Below are positions 26,795 through 35,881 of a DNA stretch of 64,000 bases, piece after piece. A program made the translations under genes and the position numbers. Position 1 is the first letter of the stretch. The number at the start of each line of letters is the position of its first letter. The notes beneath the pieces are model-generated. The model was not told the DNA's origin. It did not search any database and worked only from the letters and a program-made list of their open reading frames with translations. The stretch lies in contig CAWFLQ010000007.1 in the NCBI GenBank assembly GCA_963816745.1, forward strand, positions 204,861 through 268,860, written 5' to 3'. Source of the DNA: VAZQ01 sp963816745. Its GTDB lineage: Bacteria > Pseudomonadota > Alphaproteobacteria > Rhizobiales > Xanthobacteraceae.

Positions 26795-28135
26795 ATGATC
26801 TTCAGTCTTGACGTGCGGCGGGCGCGCAAGGGCGACTGCCTGCTGCTGCACTACGGGACCGAGCAGAAACCCGGGCTCGTCATGATCGACGGCGGGCCGC
26901 GCGGCGTTTATGAGCCACATCTGAAGCCGCGGCTCATGGAGCTCAGGGAGGCGCGCAGGCTCGACGAGAACCAGCCGCTGAAGGTCGACCTGTTGATGGT
27001 CAGCCATGTCGACGACGACCACATCCAGGGCATCCTCGATTTCACCAGAGAGCTTTTGGAAGCGAAGCGCGACAGGCAGCCGCAATTCGCCCGCGTGACG
27101 AGCTTCTGGCACAACAGCTTCGACGAAGTCATCGACCACAAGCCCGACGAGCTGACCGCGTCGCTGAAAAGCCAGTTCGGCGAGGCCTCAGTGTCCGGCA
27201 GCGGCGAGCTCCCGGACGACAAGGCGGCTCAGGTCGAAGGGATTTTCGCGGGCAGCGATCCTGAGGTCGGCCCGGAGGAAGAATCGGAGCTCGTGTCAAG
27301 CACCATGAAGGTGCTTGCCAGCATCGAGCAGGGATTCCAGCTCCGGGTCGATGCCGAAGCCCTTGGCTTCCCGCTCAATCCGGAATTCGGCGGCAAGCTG
27401 ATCATCGCCGACAAGGGCAAGCCGGCGCTCGACATGGGGCAGGGCCTGAGCTTCATGGTGGTCGGGCCGATGAAGCCCGAGCTCGAGAAGCTTCGCAAAA
27501 AGCATAACGCGTGGCTGAAGAAGCTCGAGAAGGAGGGCAAGGAGCCGCCACAGGCGTTGGCCGCCTATGTCGACAAGTCCGTCCCGAACCTCTCGAGCCT
27601 CGTCCTACTGGCAAAGGCCGGCAACAAGACGATGCTGCTGACCGGCGACGCCCGGGGCGACAAGGTCTTGCAGGGGCTCGAGCTGGTCGGCCTGATCAAG
27701 AAGGGCGGCAAGCTGGAGGTCGACCTGCTCAAGGTGCCGCATCACGGCAGCGCCAACAACCTCGACGACGACTTCTTCGAGCGCGTCGTCGCCAAGCACT
27801 ACGTGTTCTCGGGTGACGGCGAGCACGGCAATCCAGAGCGTGAGTCGTTGGAGATGCTGTTCGAGGCTCGCGGCGGCGACGACTACACCATCCACCTGAC
27901 CTACCCGATCGATGAGATCGACGAGCTCCGCAAGGAGGACTGGAAGAAAGAGCAGAACAAGGAAAAGAACAAAAAGAAGAAAAACAAGAACCAGAAAGTC
28001 CGACCCAACTGGTCGCCGGCTAAGCACAGCCTGCGCGCGTTCTTCGACGATCACGAGGGCCTGGAGGACAAGGTGCAGATCGTCGACGAGGACGAGCCGC
28101 ACGTCATCGATTTGCTCGATCCGGCGGGTTTCTGA
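26795..28135 (+). CDS. ComEC-type metallo-beta-lactamase-fold hydrolase, partner of the S8 peptidase
   Basis: A 446-residue soluble protein. Blocks typical of the ComEC/Rec2 C-terminal MBL domain are present: RKGDCLLLHYG, VMIDGGPRG, LLMVSHVDDDHIQG (HxDxDH metal site near residue 70), LLTGDARGDKV, LLKVPHHGSANNLDDDF and HYVFSGDGEHGNP. A central acidic/helical insertion (about 110-260) separates the halves, and a Lys/Glu-rich coil (EQNKEKNKKKKNKNQK) lies near 385-400. No membrane segments occur, so DNA uptake is unlikely. Zn-dependent phosphodiesterase/nuclease activity is the family expectation. Its target and link to the peptidase are unknown. Confidence 0.86.
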   Translation: MIFSLDVRRARKGDCLLLHYGTEQKPGLVMIDGGPRGVYEPHLKPRLMELREARRLDENQPLKVDLLMVSHVDDDHIQGILDFTRELLEAKRDRQPQFARVTSFWHNSFDEVIDHKPDELTASLKSQFGEASVSGSGELPDDKAAQVEGIFAGSDPEVGPEEESELVSSTMKVLASIEQGFQLRVDAEALGFPLNPEFGGKLIIADKGKPALDMGQGLSFMVVGPMKPELEKLRKKHNAWLKKLEKEGKEPPQALAAYVDKSVPNLSSLVLLAKAGNKTMLLTGDARGDKVLQGLELVGLIKKGGKLEVDLLKVPHHGSANNLDDDFFERVVAKHYVFSGDGEHGNPERESLEMLFEARGGDDYTIHLTYPIDEIDELRKEDWKKEQNKEKNKKKKNKNQKVRPNWSPAKHSLRAFFDDHEGLEDKVQIVDEDEPHVIDLLDPAGF

Positions 28136-28280
28136 GGGCGGCGAGCCCACGTCTGCAATGCGTTGATATAAAAAGGAAAATCGTGGCTGGGGTTCTTGGA
28201 TACTTTTGGAACTCTTTGCATTGATCCAACAGCAGAAATTCGGGTGTTATTCGAGGAGCTGCGGGGTGGCCTACGCTACT

Positions 28281-29376
28281 TGTGTGTACCAATAACCTCG
28301 TCCGTATTGATCGAATGGTGGAATCGCGTAACGTGGTGCGACAATGATCGCGCTGCTCATCTTTCTCTTGCGACTGCTGGCGCTCCCATCCGGGCCGCAA
28401 CACCAGCTTGAAGCAGAGAATGCCGCGCTCAAACAGCAGCTGACCATCCTGCAACGCAAACAGCGCGGTCGCGCCCAGTTCACCAAAAGCGATCGGCTCT
28501 TCTTCGTTCAGCTCTATCGATGGTTCCCGTCAATCTTGAAGACAATGACGATCATCCAGCCGGAGACGCTGCTGCGCTGGCATCGCGAGGGCTTCCGTCG
28601 CTACTGGCGTTGGAAGTCCAGGAATCGCGGAGGACGGCCACCCATCTCAGCAGAATTGCGGGCGTTGATCCGGCGTATGAGCCTCGAGAACAGACTTTGG
28701 GGAGCGCCGCACATCCATGGCGAGTTGCTCAAGCTCGGTTTCGTGGTGGCTCAATCGACCGTGGCCAAGTATATGGCTCGGAAGAGTGGCCCGTCCGGTC
28801 AGAGCTGGGGCACCTTCCTGCACAACCATGCGCCGCACATCGCCGCGATGGATTTATTCGTGGTTCCGACCATCGGCTTTGTCCGGCTCTATGTTCTGGT
28901 GGTTGTCCGGCTGGCGCGGCGAGAGCTTGTCTGGATCAATGTTACCAGACACCCAACGGCAGAGTGGGTCGCACAGCAGGTCACGGAAGCCTTCCCGTGG
29001 AGTGAGGCCCCACGTTACCTGATCCGCGACCAGGACGCGATTTACGGTGCTGCGGTAACGCGCCGGCTACGAGCCATGGGCATCCGCGACAAGCCGATTG
29101 CTGCAGGCTCGCCGTGGCAGAATGGGTACGCGGAGCGACTGATCGGTACGATCCGACGGGAATGCCTCGACCACATGATCGTGTTTGGAGAGGCACATCT
29201 GCGCCGGACCGTTGGCGCGTTTGCCGCCTATTATAATGAGTCACGAGTCCATCGCTCGCTGAACAAGGATGCTCCGTTTCATCGGGCGATTGACCGCCTT
29301 GGTGCCATCACATCACGACCTGTTCTCAGCGGCCTTCATCACCAATATTGCCGAATCTAGGTTTTCGGTACACACA
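28281..29376 (+). mobile_element. Intact insertion sequence (DDE integrase-core type), 1.1 kb
   Basis: Terminal inverted repeats are TGTGTGTACCAATAACC on the left and the complement of GGTTTTCGGTACACACA on the right, differing at few positions. One transposase gene fills the element. A related left end, TGTGTGTACCGAAAACTCC, marks a relic at 49241. No target duplication was evident. The right end abuts a ThuA-like gene fragment. Confidence 0.75.
28344..29360 (+). CDS. IS transposase, rve integrase core
   Basis: A 338-residue transposase. It starts with a hydrophobic segment and a coiled coil (LEAENAALKQQLTILQRK), then a helix-turn-helix-like part (GAPHIHGELLKLGF), then the DDE core: AAMDLFVVPT, IRDQDAIYG, SPWQNGYAERLIGTIRREC. 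The frame and termini are intact, so the element may be active. It is about half identical by eye to the transposase at 51762-52778. Such single-gene rve elements are abundant in Bradyrhizobium. Confidence 0.88.
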   Translation: MIALLIFLLRLLALPSGPQHQLEAENAALKQQLTILQRKQRGRAQFTKSDRLFFVQLYRWFPSILKTMTIIQPETLLRWHREGFRRYWRWKSRNRGGRPPISAELRALIRRMSLENRLWGAPHIHGELLKLGFVVAQSTVAKYMARKSGPSGQSWGTFLHNHAPHIAAMDLFVVPTIGFVRLYVLVVVRLARRELVWINVTRHPTAEWVAQQVTEAFPWSEAPRYLIRDQDAIYGAAVTRRLRAMGIRDKPIAAGSPWQNGYAERLIGTIRRECLDHMIVFGEAHLRRTVGAFAAYYNESRVHRSLNKDAPFHRAIDRLGAITSRPVLSGLHHQYCRI

Positions 29377-29577
29377 GGACTTGACCAGGGCCGGTGTGCA
29401 TCGGCGATCATACGGTTGGCCGCTGGCTTGGACCCGTTCATACGGTCAGGGGCGCGTGTTCTACATGGCGCTGGGACATGAGGGGGCCATTTGGCGGGAC
29501 TTCCCGCTATCAGCGGGTCTTGCTGAATGCGATCCTCTGGACCACTCGGTTAGGCGGCCCTACTTGAGCTTCTGAGC
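29377..29577 (+). pseudogene. C-terminal fragment of a ThuA-like (trehalose utilisation) protein
   Basis: PLAWTRSYGQGRVFYMALGHEGAIWRD matches the end of ThuA-domain proteins. A one-base shift near 29500 moves the continuation RYQRVLLNAILWTTR to another frame. The 5' part is missing exactly at the IS right end; the left flank of the IS does not carry the rest. Confidence 0.55.
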
Positions 29578-30195
29578 CGTGGCAGGCGGCGGGAGCGGTC
29601 GCGCGCGAGCGAAGCTGCAGCTACGCGGGCTCGCTCGACGCACCGACAAGGTGATCGAATAGAGGGCGTCATGCGACGACGCGATGATCGCCCTTCATGC
29701 AGGCCGCCCGACCAACTGCCAAAAAACCGTCTCGTCCGCGCCTTCCCCGGCCCCGGTTTTCACACAATCGAGCCCGAATTCGTCAGGATGCTGGTAATAG
29801 CTGGGGGGATAAAGAATTGATGGGGGTCAGGAATGCGTGCATTTCGGAAATGGGGCGCGGAAGAGATGGAGCTTGGAAGCACGATTGCAATGTTTCGTGC
29901 GGCACCGAACGAGGTTTTGGCTGAGCGGGAAGCTGCGTGGGCGGCGGATTTGACGCCGAACATGGCGGTTCTTGGCGACCCGCTGCCCGGGCGTTCGGCG
30001 TTGGACGCGAAGCATCGCACCTCTCCGCACTGATTTTACCATTCCGCGCGCGGTCGGGTAATTTGAGCGCTCTCGGTTGCTGCGCTGGTTTTTCGGCCGC
30101 GCCGACGAAGTGGTTGGACGAGGTTGATCCCGTCCAATGCTTCCTGCTCGGCTATGTCAATGCGCCCGACGGCACCGAAATCGCCCCCGGGTCTG
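29578..30195. other. Intergenic stretch, no supported gene
   Basis: Several short frames occur (for example 29833-30033), but none has family resemblance, a good ribosome site or a convincing codon pattern. Nothing else is visible apart from moderately lower GC around 29800. Confidence 0.4.
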
Positions 30196-30462
30196 TCACC
30201 TGAGCCGGCCGCGTTCATCAAAAAAATATGTCCTGAGCCGCTCACGATCAACAGACCGGGTACCTTCCTCCAAGAGCGGGGATTCCAGCCGGTTGATGAG
30301 GATTTCCGACGCGTTGCGTTCGAATGCCACAGCGCTGCCGATCGCACTGACACCGGCAACCGCCATTCCGATGGCAACCACCGTTCCGATGACCAATTGC
30401 GTGATGCTGGTTGGCATGATCCGCTCCACAGCATGATTCGATGAATAGTTCTCTACGGCCAT
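30196..30462 (-). CDS. Small hypothetical protein with one membrane segment (doubtful)
   Basis: An 88-residue frame (MAVENYSSNHAVERIM) with a hydrophobic stretch SITQLVIGTVVAIGMAVAGVSAIGSAVAF and a charged tail (ESPLLEEGTRSVDRERLR). The ribosome site is weak. The frame extends upstream to an ATG at 30669 that overlaps the preceding gene's stop, but that extension looks non-coding. The membrane helix is the only support. Confidence 0.35.
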   Translation of the reverse strand: MAVENYSSNHAVERIMPTSITQLVIGTVVAIGMAVAGVSAIGSAVAFERNASEILINRLESPLLEEGTRSVDRERLRTYFFDERGRLR

Positions 30463-30652
30463 GATTACACTCAGGAGACGACCGCTACCTGTGACGCGCC
30501 TCACAGCTGCATAACGATTTTTCCCAAATCGGCAGGCGTGGTGGCGTAGTCCGCAAGGCGTGATTAGATTCGCATAGGCGCGGGCCGGGGTCCGAAACCC
30601 GCTGATCGCACACACCGCCGCGATCTTGCCCGCGCCGGCCCCTCTCAGCAGA

Positions 30653-30949
30653 TCAGTCAGTGTTGTCATCGATCACCCCCAGTGCCCTGGCGACCCCTTC
30701 CAGGAGCACAATCTGTTTGAACATAGCTGGACAGGCCTTGGCGTCTTTGAGCCACTGGCGCACGAGCACGACAGCATGATCGCGCTGCTTCGCTTTGAGG
30801 CGATCCGCTGCCACCTCGTGCGCAATGTTGCTAAGGAGCCCCCTGACGGACTTGCCCATCTCCTCTGCTGGCAGCCTGCCGGCGTGCCGGCGATGGAAGT
30901 CGTAGTCGATGGAGGTATCGAGGTGGCGACGCACGTGAGTGGGTTGCAT
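30653..30949 (-). CDS. Conserved-looking small hypothetical protein
   Basis: A 98-residue soluble, basic, helical protein (MQPTHVRRHLDTSIDYDFHRRHAGRLPAEEM). AGGGAGGCAGCC stands just before ATG 30949 and fixes the start over an upstream ATG. I do not recognise a domain; the N-terminal RRHLDTSIDYDFHRRHAGRL looks like a short motif. It lies alone between decayed sequence and the membrane protein. Confidence 0.55.
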   Translation of the reverse strand: MQPTHVRRHLDTSIDYDFHRRHAGRLPAEEMGKSVRGLLSNIAHEVAADRLKAKQRDHAVVLVRQWLKDAKACPAMFKQIVLLEGVARALGVIDDNTD

Positions 30950-31254
30950 GGCTGCCTCCCTAACTTTCGATGGCAAGGTTGTTTCGATGCTGGCTACCGC
31001 AGTGTGGCCGGCAAGTCCTTGGGCAGCCCCTGAATTGTTCTGAACTTAGGGCGTGCTGCCGGGCATCACACTTTGCGTCCTCCCGCTCGAAGGACGTCAA
31101 CCAGCGACTGAAATACGGCATGACGTTGTGAACGGCAGCGGCGGCGCGACGAAATGCAGGCGCTCTAGCGGAGCTTGTTGAGAAGCCCCAGGGGGCAGTG
31201 TCCCTGACTGCGCTGAGGTACGATGCGTGGACAATAGACTACGCCAACGTAAGA

Positions 31255-32295
31255 CTACGCCGGTGACTGCTGCTTCGCTTCCCGTTCCTTGGCCTCGTAG
31301 TACTCAGGCGAGAATTTGATCGACCAGCGCGCGAAGAAGTCGGTCACCTTGTCGCTGAATGGCGCAGATGGCTGGCGGCTCACCTCTTCGCAGTGCTCCT
31401 TGTAGCGCCGGACAATGCCGCTGGACAGCGGGAGCGCCGAGAGCACGGCAACCGTCCCCGCCGCGAGCGCCCTCAGTCCGCGCTCGATCGCCAACTCGGT
31501 CTGGCCATAGCGATAGCCGATCTTCCGCATCAGATAGAGCGTCGTGAGGTGGCGCCAAAACGTAATCATAGCCTGTACGACCGGATGCCGCTTGGCCTGC
31601 GGCCACGCCGCCGGATAGGCCGGCAGCACCAAGAGCTTGCTCTTGGCGATCACGGTCGCGACAGGATGCAACAGCTGCATCCAGGGCGGCAGCGAAGCGG
31701 CCTTCGCCACCAGTACGGCGTGCATCAGCGTCGCAACCCCGAATGAGATTGGAAGCCACAGCACCGCGCCGATAATCACCAGGAGCGCGACGGGCGGCGT
31801 CAGTGACCGGCATTTCCGGAACACCCACGCCATGCCGTCCTCGAGGGCGTGATGCAGCCATTCTTCGAACGCGCGGTAGCTCAAGCTCTGGCGACACCAT
31901 GCCCAGTTTCGGCTGATAAATCCCTGCCAAGCCTGCCGCCGCATGTTGCCGATGGGTAGAAATCGCATGACGCCCTTCAACAGGACAGCGATGCCGTCCC
32001 CGAGGATGCGGATCGTGAACAGCGGAAACCGCATCACCTGCAGGAGGATCGGAAACAGCCAGTCGATGATGTCGACCAGGATCGTCAACAGCGCCCGCAG
32101 CAGCACTTTTACAATGACCGCGATGGCGACCAGCGGCAGAATGACGATGTCCTCGACGCCGACGCCGAAGCTGCCGTACGACCCGAGCTGCGACTTGGTT
32201 GCCGTCGTTTCCCTATCGGACAACTTCATTGGCATCGGCGCATCTGCCAGCTTGAAGGTCAATTCACTCAATGAGTTCGTGAAACGGTTCTCCAC
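31255..32295 (-). CDS. Hypothetical inner-membrane protein
   Basis: A 346-residue protein. A long hydrophobic hairpin (DIVILPLVAIAVIVKVLLRALL to DIIDWLFPILLQV, residues 50-90) is followed by an amphipathic segment and a second membrane region (PPVALLVIIGAVLWLPISFG, 167-195, then ATLMHAVLVAK). A third possible helix is at 275-295 (ALAAGTVAVLSALPLSSG). The C-terminus is charged (FSPEYYEAKEREAKQQS). The start is GTG 32295 or ATG 32235; neither has a strong ribosome site. No family recognised; the codon pattern is clearly coding. Confidence 0.65.
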   Translation of the reverse strand: MENRFTNSLSELTFKLADAPMPMKLSDRETTATKSQLGSYGSFGVGVEDIVILPLVAIAVIVKVLLRALLTILVDIIDWLFPILLQVMRFPLFTIRILGDGIAVLLKGVMRFLPIGNMRRQAWQGFISRNWAWCRQSLSYRAFEEWLHHALEDGMAWVFRKCRSLTPPVALLVIIGAVLWLPISFGVATLMHAVLVAKAASLPPWMQLLHPVATVIAKSKLLVLPAYPAAWPQAKRHPVVQAMITFWRHLTTLYLMRKIGYRYGQTELAIERGLRALAAGTVAVLSALPLSSGIVRRYKEHCEEVSRQPSAPFSDKVTDFFARWSIKFSPEYYEAKEREAKQQSPA

Positions 32296-32633
32296 CAGTC
32301 GGGATCAATTGGCAGCGTATCAAATTGGCTGGGATCAGTCAGCCGGGAGGTCTGCTCCGGGTCGATGCTGTTCTCTAATTCCGGGTCTGGGTGTCAAGCT
32401 CTCCGCGAACATCCTCGCCGGGCCCACTGTTCTCTCCGCGGTAGCGACTTGCCCTCCGCATGATGGCGTAAGACGACGCTGGTGGATCAAGGTTGCAAGC
32501 GCGGTCTCTCTGATTGAGAGCTCGCAAAAAATCGGGCGATCTCACCACCGCCACCGTCCCGGCAGGGACGTCCAAACCCGCTATCCCCGACCGATCCCAA
32601 GATGATCCGGAAGCGGCCAAATGAGCCATAAGA

Positions 32634-32822
32634 TTGCTCACCTTTCGCTCGACTTCGCTGGCGAAGGGAGCGTGTGTAGCGACGAAAGGAGACGCCGTCG
32701 ATGGACGCGCGTACGTTGTTGAAATTACCGTCAGGATCGAGGTTGCGCTCGACGTCGAGGAGTTGGACTACGAGGCGAGCCACAACGCGGTCAGCATGAT
32801 CAATTTCCTCGGTAAGACCTGA
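32634..32822 (+). CDS. Possible small hypothetical protein or fragment
   Basis: The second half of this 62-residue frame (AYVVEITVRIEVALDVEELDYEASHNAVSMINFLGKT) reads like a real beta/alpha protein end, while the first half does not. It may be the remnant of a longer gene or start at an internal codon. It precedes the DUF3489 gene by 107 bases. Confidence 0.3.
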   Translation: MLTFRSTSLAKGACVATKGDAVDGRAYVVEITVRIEVALDVEELDYEASHNAVSMINFLGKT

Positions 32823-32929
32823 CCGTTTTTCTGATTCTCCTCCGCTTCCCCGCCAGCGCCGTTCGGCCTCCGCGGGGTTTCGGTGGTGACGGCGTGATGT
32901 GCCGTCATGACCGATGAGAGGAGCCCGAA

Positions 32930-33289
32930 ATGGCCAAGAGCAAGCGTGCTCATAATGTGAAGGCAGCGTCTGCCACCAAGAGCCGGCCGAAGGCTGTCGA
33001 AGTCAAGAAACCCGCCCAGCCCAAGTCGCGGGCGAATTCCAAGCAGGCGGAGGTGATCGCACTGCTGAGCCGGCCGCAGGGGTCGATGATCCCGGAGATC
33101 ATGAAGGCGACCGGCTGGCAGCAGCACTCAGTCCGCGGGTTCTTCGCGGGGGTCGTGCGCAAGAAGCTCGGCCTCACGCTCGAATCCGAGAAGACCGACG
33201 GTGAGCGGGTCTACCGCATCGTCGCGGGCAAGCCCTCCAAGGCGAAACCCAAGGCCAAGGCGCAAGACCCCGATCGTCCGGCCGTGTAG
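32930..33289 (+). CDS. DUF3489 domain protein of a recombinase cassette
   Basis: A 119-residue basic protein. After a Lys/Ala-rich N-terminal tail comes the DUF3489 winged-helix-like domain: SKQAEVIALLSRPQG, IPEIMKATGWQQHSVRGFFAGVV, RKKLGLTLESEKTDGERVYRI. The domain reads as a small DNA-binding fold. The gene ends two bases before DUF2924, which overlaps the serine recombinase; the trio recurs in alphaproteobacterial islands. A role in directing or regulating the recombinase is plausible. Confidence 0.85.
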   Translation: MAKSKRAHNVKAASATKSRPKAVEVKKPAQPKSRANSKQAEVIALLSRPQGSMIPEIMKATGWQQHSVRGFFAGVVRKKLGLTLESEKTDGERVYRIVAGKPSKAKPKAKAQDPDRPAV

Positions 33290-33291
33290 CC

Positions 33292-33744
33292 ATGGCTTCG
33301 CGGTCGACCGAGCCGGAATTGGACCTCGCCGATCTCGGCCACCTGTCACGTTCGCGGCTTCGAGACCTCTGGCACAAGGAAGTCGGCGATAAGCCTCCAG
33401 GGACCTTCGGCCGCGAGCTTCTTGCGCTCGGCATCGCCTACGGTCGGCAGGAGCGCCGATATGGGGGCTTACGGAAAGCATCGGCTCGTGAGGTCGACCG
33501 ATTGTTCGGGCGTACGCTCGCGGACCCGGCCGGGGAGGGCACGACACCCACGTTGGCACGGCCCGGGACCATTCTGGTGCGCGAGTGGGAGGGCACCACT
33601 CACCATGTGACGGTCGTCGCCGACGGGTTCATCTGGAACGGTCGCACCCATTCCAGCCTTTCAGGGATTGCCCGGGCCATTACCGGGACCAAATGGAACG
33701 GGCCGCGCTTCTTTGGGCTTCGGGAGGACAGCGATGGGGTCTGA
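33292..33744 (+). CDS. DUF2924 domain protein of a recombinase cassette
   Basis: A 150-residue protein matching DUF2924: LRDLWHKEVGDKPPGTFGRELL, LARPGTILVREWEGTTHHV, VVADGFIWNGRTHSSLSGIA, RAITGTKWNGPRFFGL. It overlaps the recombinase by 11 bases, so translation is probably coupled. DUF2924 genes sit next to large serine recombinases in many alphaproteobacteria and phages; the molecular role is unknown, perhaps a directionality or target factor. Confidence 0.88.
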   Translation: MASRSTEPELDLADLGHLSRSRLRDLWHKEVGDKPPGTFGRELLALGIAYGRQERRYGGLRKASAREVDRLFGRTLADPAGEGTTPTLARPGTILVREWEGTTHHVTVVADGFIWNGRTHSSLSGIARAITGTKWNGPRFFGLREDSDGV

Positions 33745-35383
33745 ACGGCGGACGCTGCGGTGTGCGATCTATACCCGGAAATCCTCCGAGCACGGGCTCG
33801 AACAGGACTTCAACTCGCTCCACGCCCAGCGGGAGTCGGCCGAAGCCTATATCAAGAGCCAAGCTCACGAGGGCTGGCGGCTCATTCGGACCGCTTACGA
33901 CGACGGCGGTCTTTCCGGCGGCACCATGGAGCGGCCGGCTCTGCAATGCCTGCTGGCCGACATCGCGGCGAACCTCATCGATGTGGTGGTGGTCTATAAA
34001 GTCGACCGATTGACCCGCTCCCTGACCGACTTCGCCAAGCTGGTCGAGATCTTCGAGAGCTGTGGGGTCTCGTTCGTGTCGGTCACCCAGCAGTTCAACA
34101 CCACGTCCTCGATGGGTCGGCTGACGCTGAACGTTCTTCTGTCCTTTGCCCAATTCGAGCGGGAGGTCGCAGGCGAGCGCATCCGCGACAAGTTTGCGGC
34201 CTCTCGCCGCAAAGGCATGTGGATGGGCGGCAACATTCCGCTCGGTTACGACGTTGCCGGCCGGCGTCTGGTTGTCAACGCGGCGGAGGCTAAGACCGTC
34301 ACATTGATCTTCGAGCGATATCTGGAACTTGGCTGCGTACGGGCACTACAAGCCGAGCTTGATCGGTTGGGCATTCGCAGCAAGCACCGTGTCGCCGAAA
34401 CCGGCCGCTCGGTCGGGGGAGGGCCCTTTAGTCGCGGGGCGCTCTATTATCTGCTGAGGAACCGGGTCTATCGCGGCGAGGCGGTCCATAAGGGTGTTGC
34501 GCATCCGGGCGAGCATGAAGCCATCATCGAGGCAGAGTTGTGGGAGACTGTCCAGGCGAAGCTCTCGGCCCATGCCAGCGAACAGCGAAAGGGTCGCGCC
34601 GAAAGCGGAGGGCTGCTCATGGGTCGCATATTTGATGATCGGGGCAACCGGATGTCTCCGAGCCATACCACCCGCAAGGGCGGACGCTACCGATACTATG
34701 TGAGCCAAGCGGTGCTGCAGGGCAGGAAGAAGGAGGCTGGTTCAATCGCTCGCATCGGCGCGGAGGAGCTGGAGCGGATTGTCGTTGAAGCGATACGCCC
34801 TGACCGCAACGCAGACCGGATAGCAATCCCTGACGGCACTTCGAAAGAGCACACTCCATCCCGCAGTCCCGGCGACGTTTATGATCAAAGCGCGCGCGAA
34901 ATGGTCAGCCGTGCGGTCGAACGGATTGTGGTTCATGCCATGGAGGTCGAGATCGTTCTCCAGACGCGCGATGCCGCTTCACCATCCCTCGGGGCAGATG
35001 GAGAAAACTCACGGGTTCTCCGCGTGCCGCTGCCGGGACGGCGCCCTCGAGATCGCCGGGACATCATCATTCCAGGCGATGCCGGAACACCGCCCCGGCG
35101 TCTTGACCGTTCGCTTGTCCTTGCGGTGGCGCGCGGCCGAACCTGGGCGTCGGCGCTGCGCCGGGGTGCATATGCCGACACCGCCGAGATTGCGTGCAAA
35201 TGCGACCTGAGTGAAGCTTACGTGAGGCGGATCCTACGACTTGCTTTCCTTGCCCCCGATATCGTGGAATCGATCGCCGAAGGTCGGCAACCCCGCGGGC
35301 TGACCCTGCACCGGCTCCTTGGTCCTGTGCCGTTGGCGTGGGCCGAGCAGCGTCAGCGGTTCGGGTTCGCAACATATGTATAA
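33734..35383 (+). CDS. Large serine recombinase
   Basis: A 549-residue recombinase. The catalytic domain carries AIYTRKSSEHG (S17 by the YxRxS rule), VVYKVDRLTRSL and SFAQFEREVAGERIRDK. The recombinase domain follows (residues about 165-300, GYDVAGRRLVVNAAEA, YYLLRNRVYRGEAVHKG). It then has a shortened zinc-ribbon region lacking obvious paired cysteines, and an unusual C-terminal helical part (ARGRTWASALRRGAY, ACKCDLSEAYVRRILRLAFL) with a helix-turn-helix look. It would integrate or excise the surrounding island. The att sites could not be identified. Confidence 0.9.
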   Translation: MGSERRTLRCAIYTRKSSEHGLEQDFNSLHAQRESAEAYIKSQAHEGWRLIRTAYDDGGLSGGTMERPALQCLLADIAANLIDVVVVYKVDRLTRSLTDFAKLVEIFESCGVSFVSVTQQFNTTSSMGRLTLNVLLSFAQFEREVAGERIRDKFAASRRKGMWMGGNIPLGYDVAGRRLVVNAAEAKTVTLIFERYLELGCVRALQAELDRLGIRSKHRVAETGRSVGGGPFSRGALYYLLRNRVYRGEAVHKGVAHPGEHEAIIEAELWETVQAKLSAHASEQRKGRAESGGLLMGRIFDDRGNRMSPSHTTRKGGRYRYYVSQAVLQGRKKEAGSIARIGAEELERIVVEAIRPDRNADRIAIPDGTSKEHTPSRSPGDVYDQSAREMVSRAVERIVVHAMEVEIVLQTRDAASPSLGADGENSRVLRVPLPGRRPRDRRDIIIPGDAGTPPRRLDRSLVLAVARGRTWASALRRGAYADTAEIACKCDLSEAYVRRILRLAFLAPDIVESIAEGRQPRGLTLHRLLGPVPLAWAEQRQRFGFATYV

Positions 35384-35587
35384 TGAGTGCCGAGGCAATT
35401 CCGTGCAGTAAGCTCTCTCGCGCATCGACGTTGGACCTCGCGCCGGGACCAGTCCGCGCGTCCCACCTTCGGTGTCGCTATGCTGCTCCCGCGGCTTATT
35501 CCTGCTTACTGGAGTAGGAATTGTTTTCAAGGAAGCAGTCGGCAAGTGGGCACATCGCGCGGCTGCGATTCCGTAAAGGAAGTGTGA

Positions 35588-35881
35588 ATGCTGCGCGAGG
35601 ACAGAATCAGACTGCCGCGCGGGCTCATTTTGGCGGAAAGGGCAAGAATTGACCTCGCGGAATTTGCCTCGCAGCCTGTCGGCATGAGTGAGGCGGCGAT
35701 TCTCAATCAACGTGCGAGGAGGCCGTTTGGGGCTTCCGAAGTCTGGCTGCGTCGGGCGGCGCAGGCGCGGCGTATTGCCCGAATGCTTTCAGTCGCGGAC
35801 GCCGCAATACTCGATGCGTACGCCATCGAGTGTGAAGCGGAAGCCAGGATTGCGGAGCAGAAATTGCCGATTGCCGCCTAG
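35588..35881 (+). CDS. HigA/XRE-like small protein without toxin partner (tentative)
   Basis: A 97-residue protein: MLREDRIRLPRGLILAERARIDLAEFA, MSEAAILNQRARRPFGASEVWLRRAAQARRIARML, then an acidic helix. The middle recalls antitoxin/XRE proteins of the HigA-VapI type (VSRQRAHRPSAEMALRL-like), but the similarity is loose. AAAGGAAGTGTG precedes the ATG. It follows the recombinase by 204 bases. No toxin gene is adjacent. Confidence 0.5.
   Translation: MLREDRIRLPRGLILAERARIDLAEFASQPVGMSEAAILNQRARRPFGASEVWLRRAAQARRIARMLSVADAAILDAYAIECEAEARIAEQKLPIAA

Noticed and set aside
25256..27139. 627-codon minus-strand frame opposite the S8 peptidase
   Set aside because: High-GC shadow; the sense strand carries a full catalytic triad.
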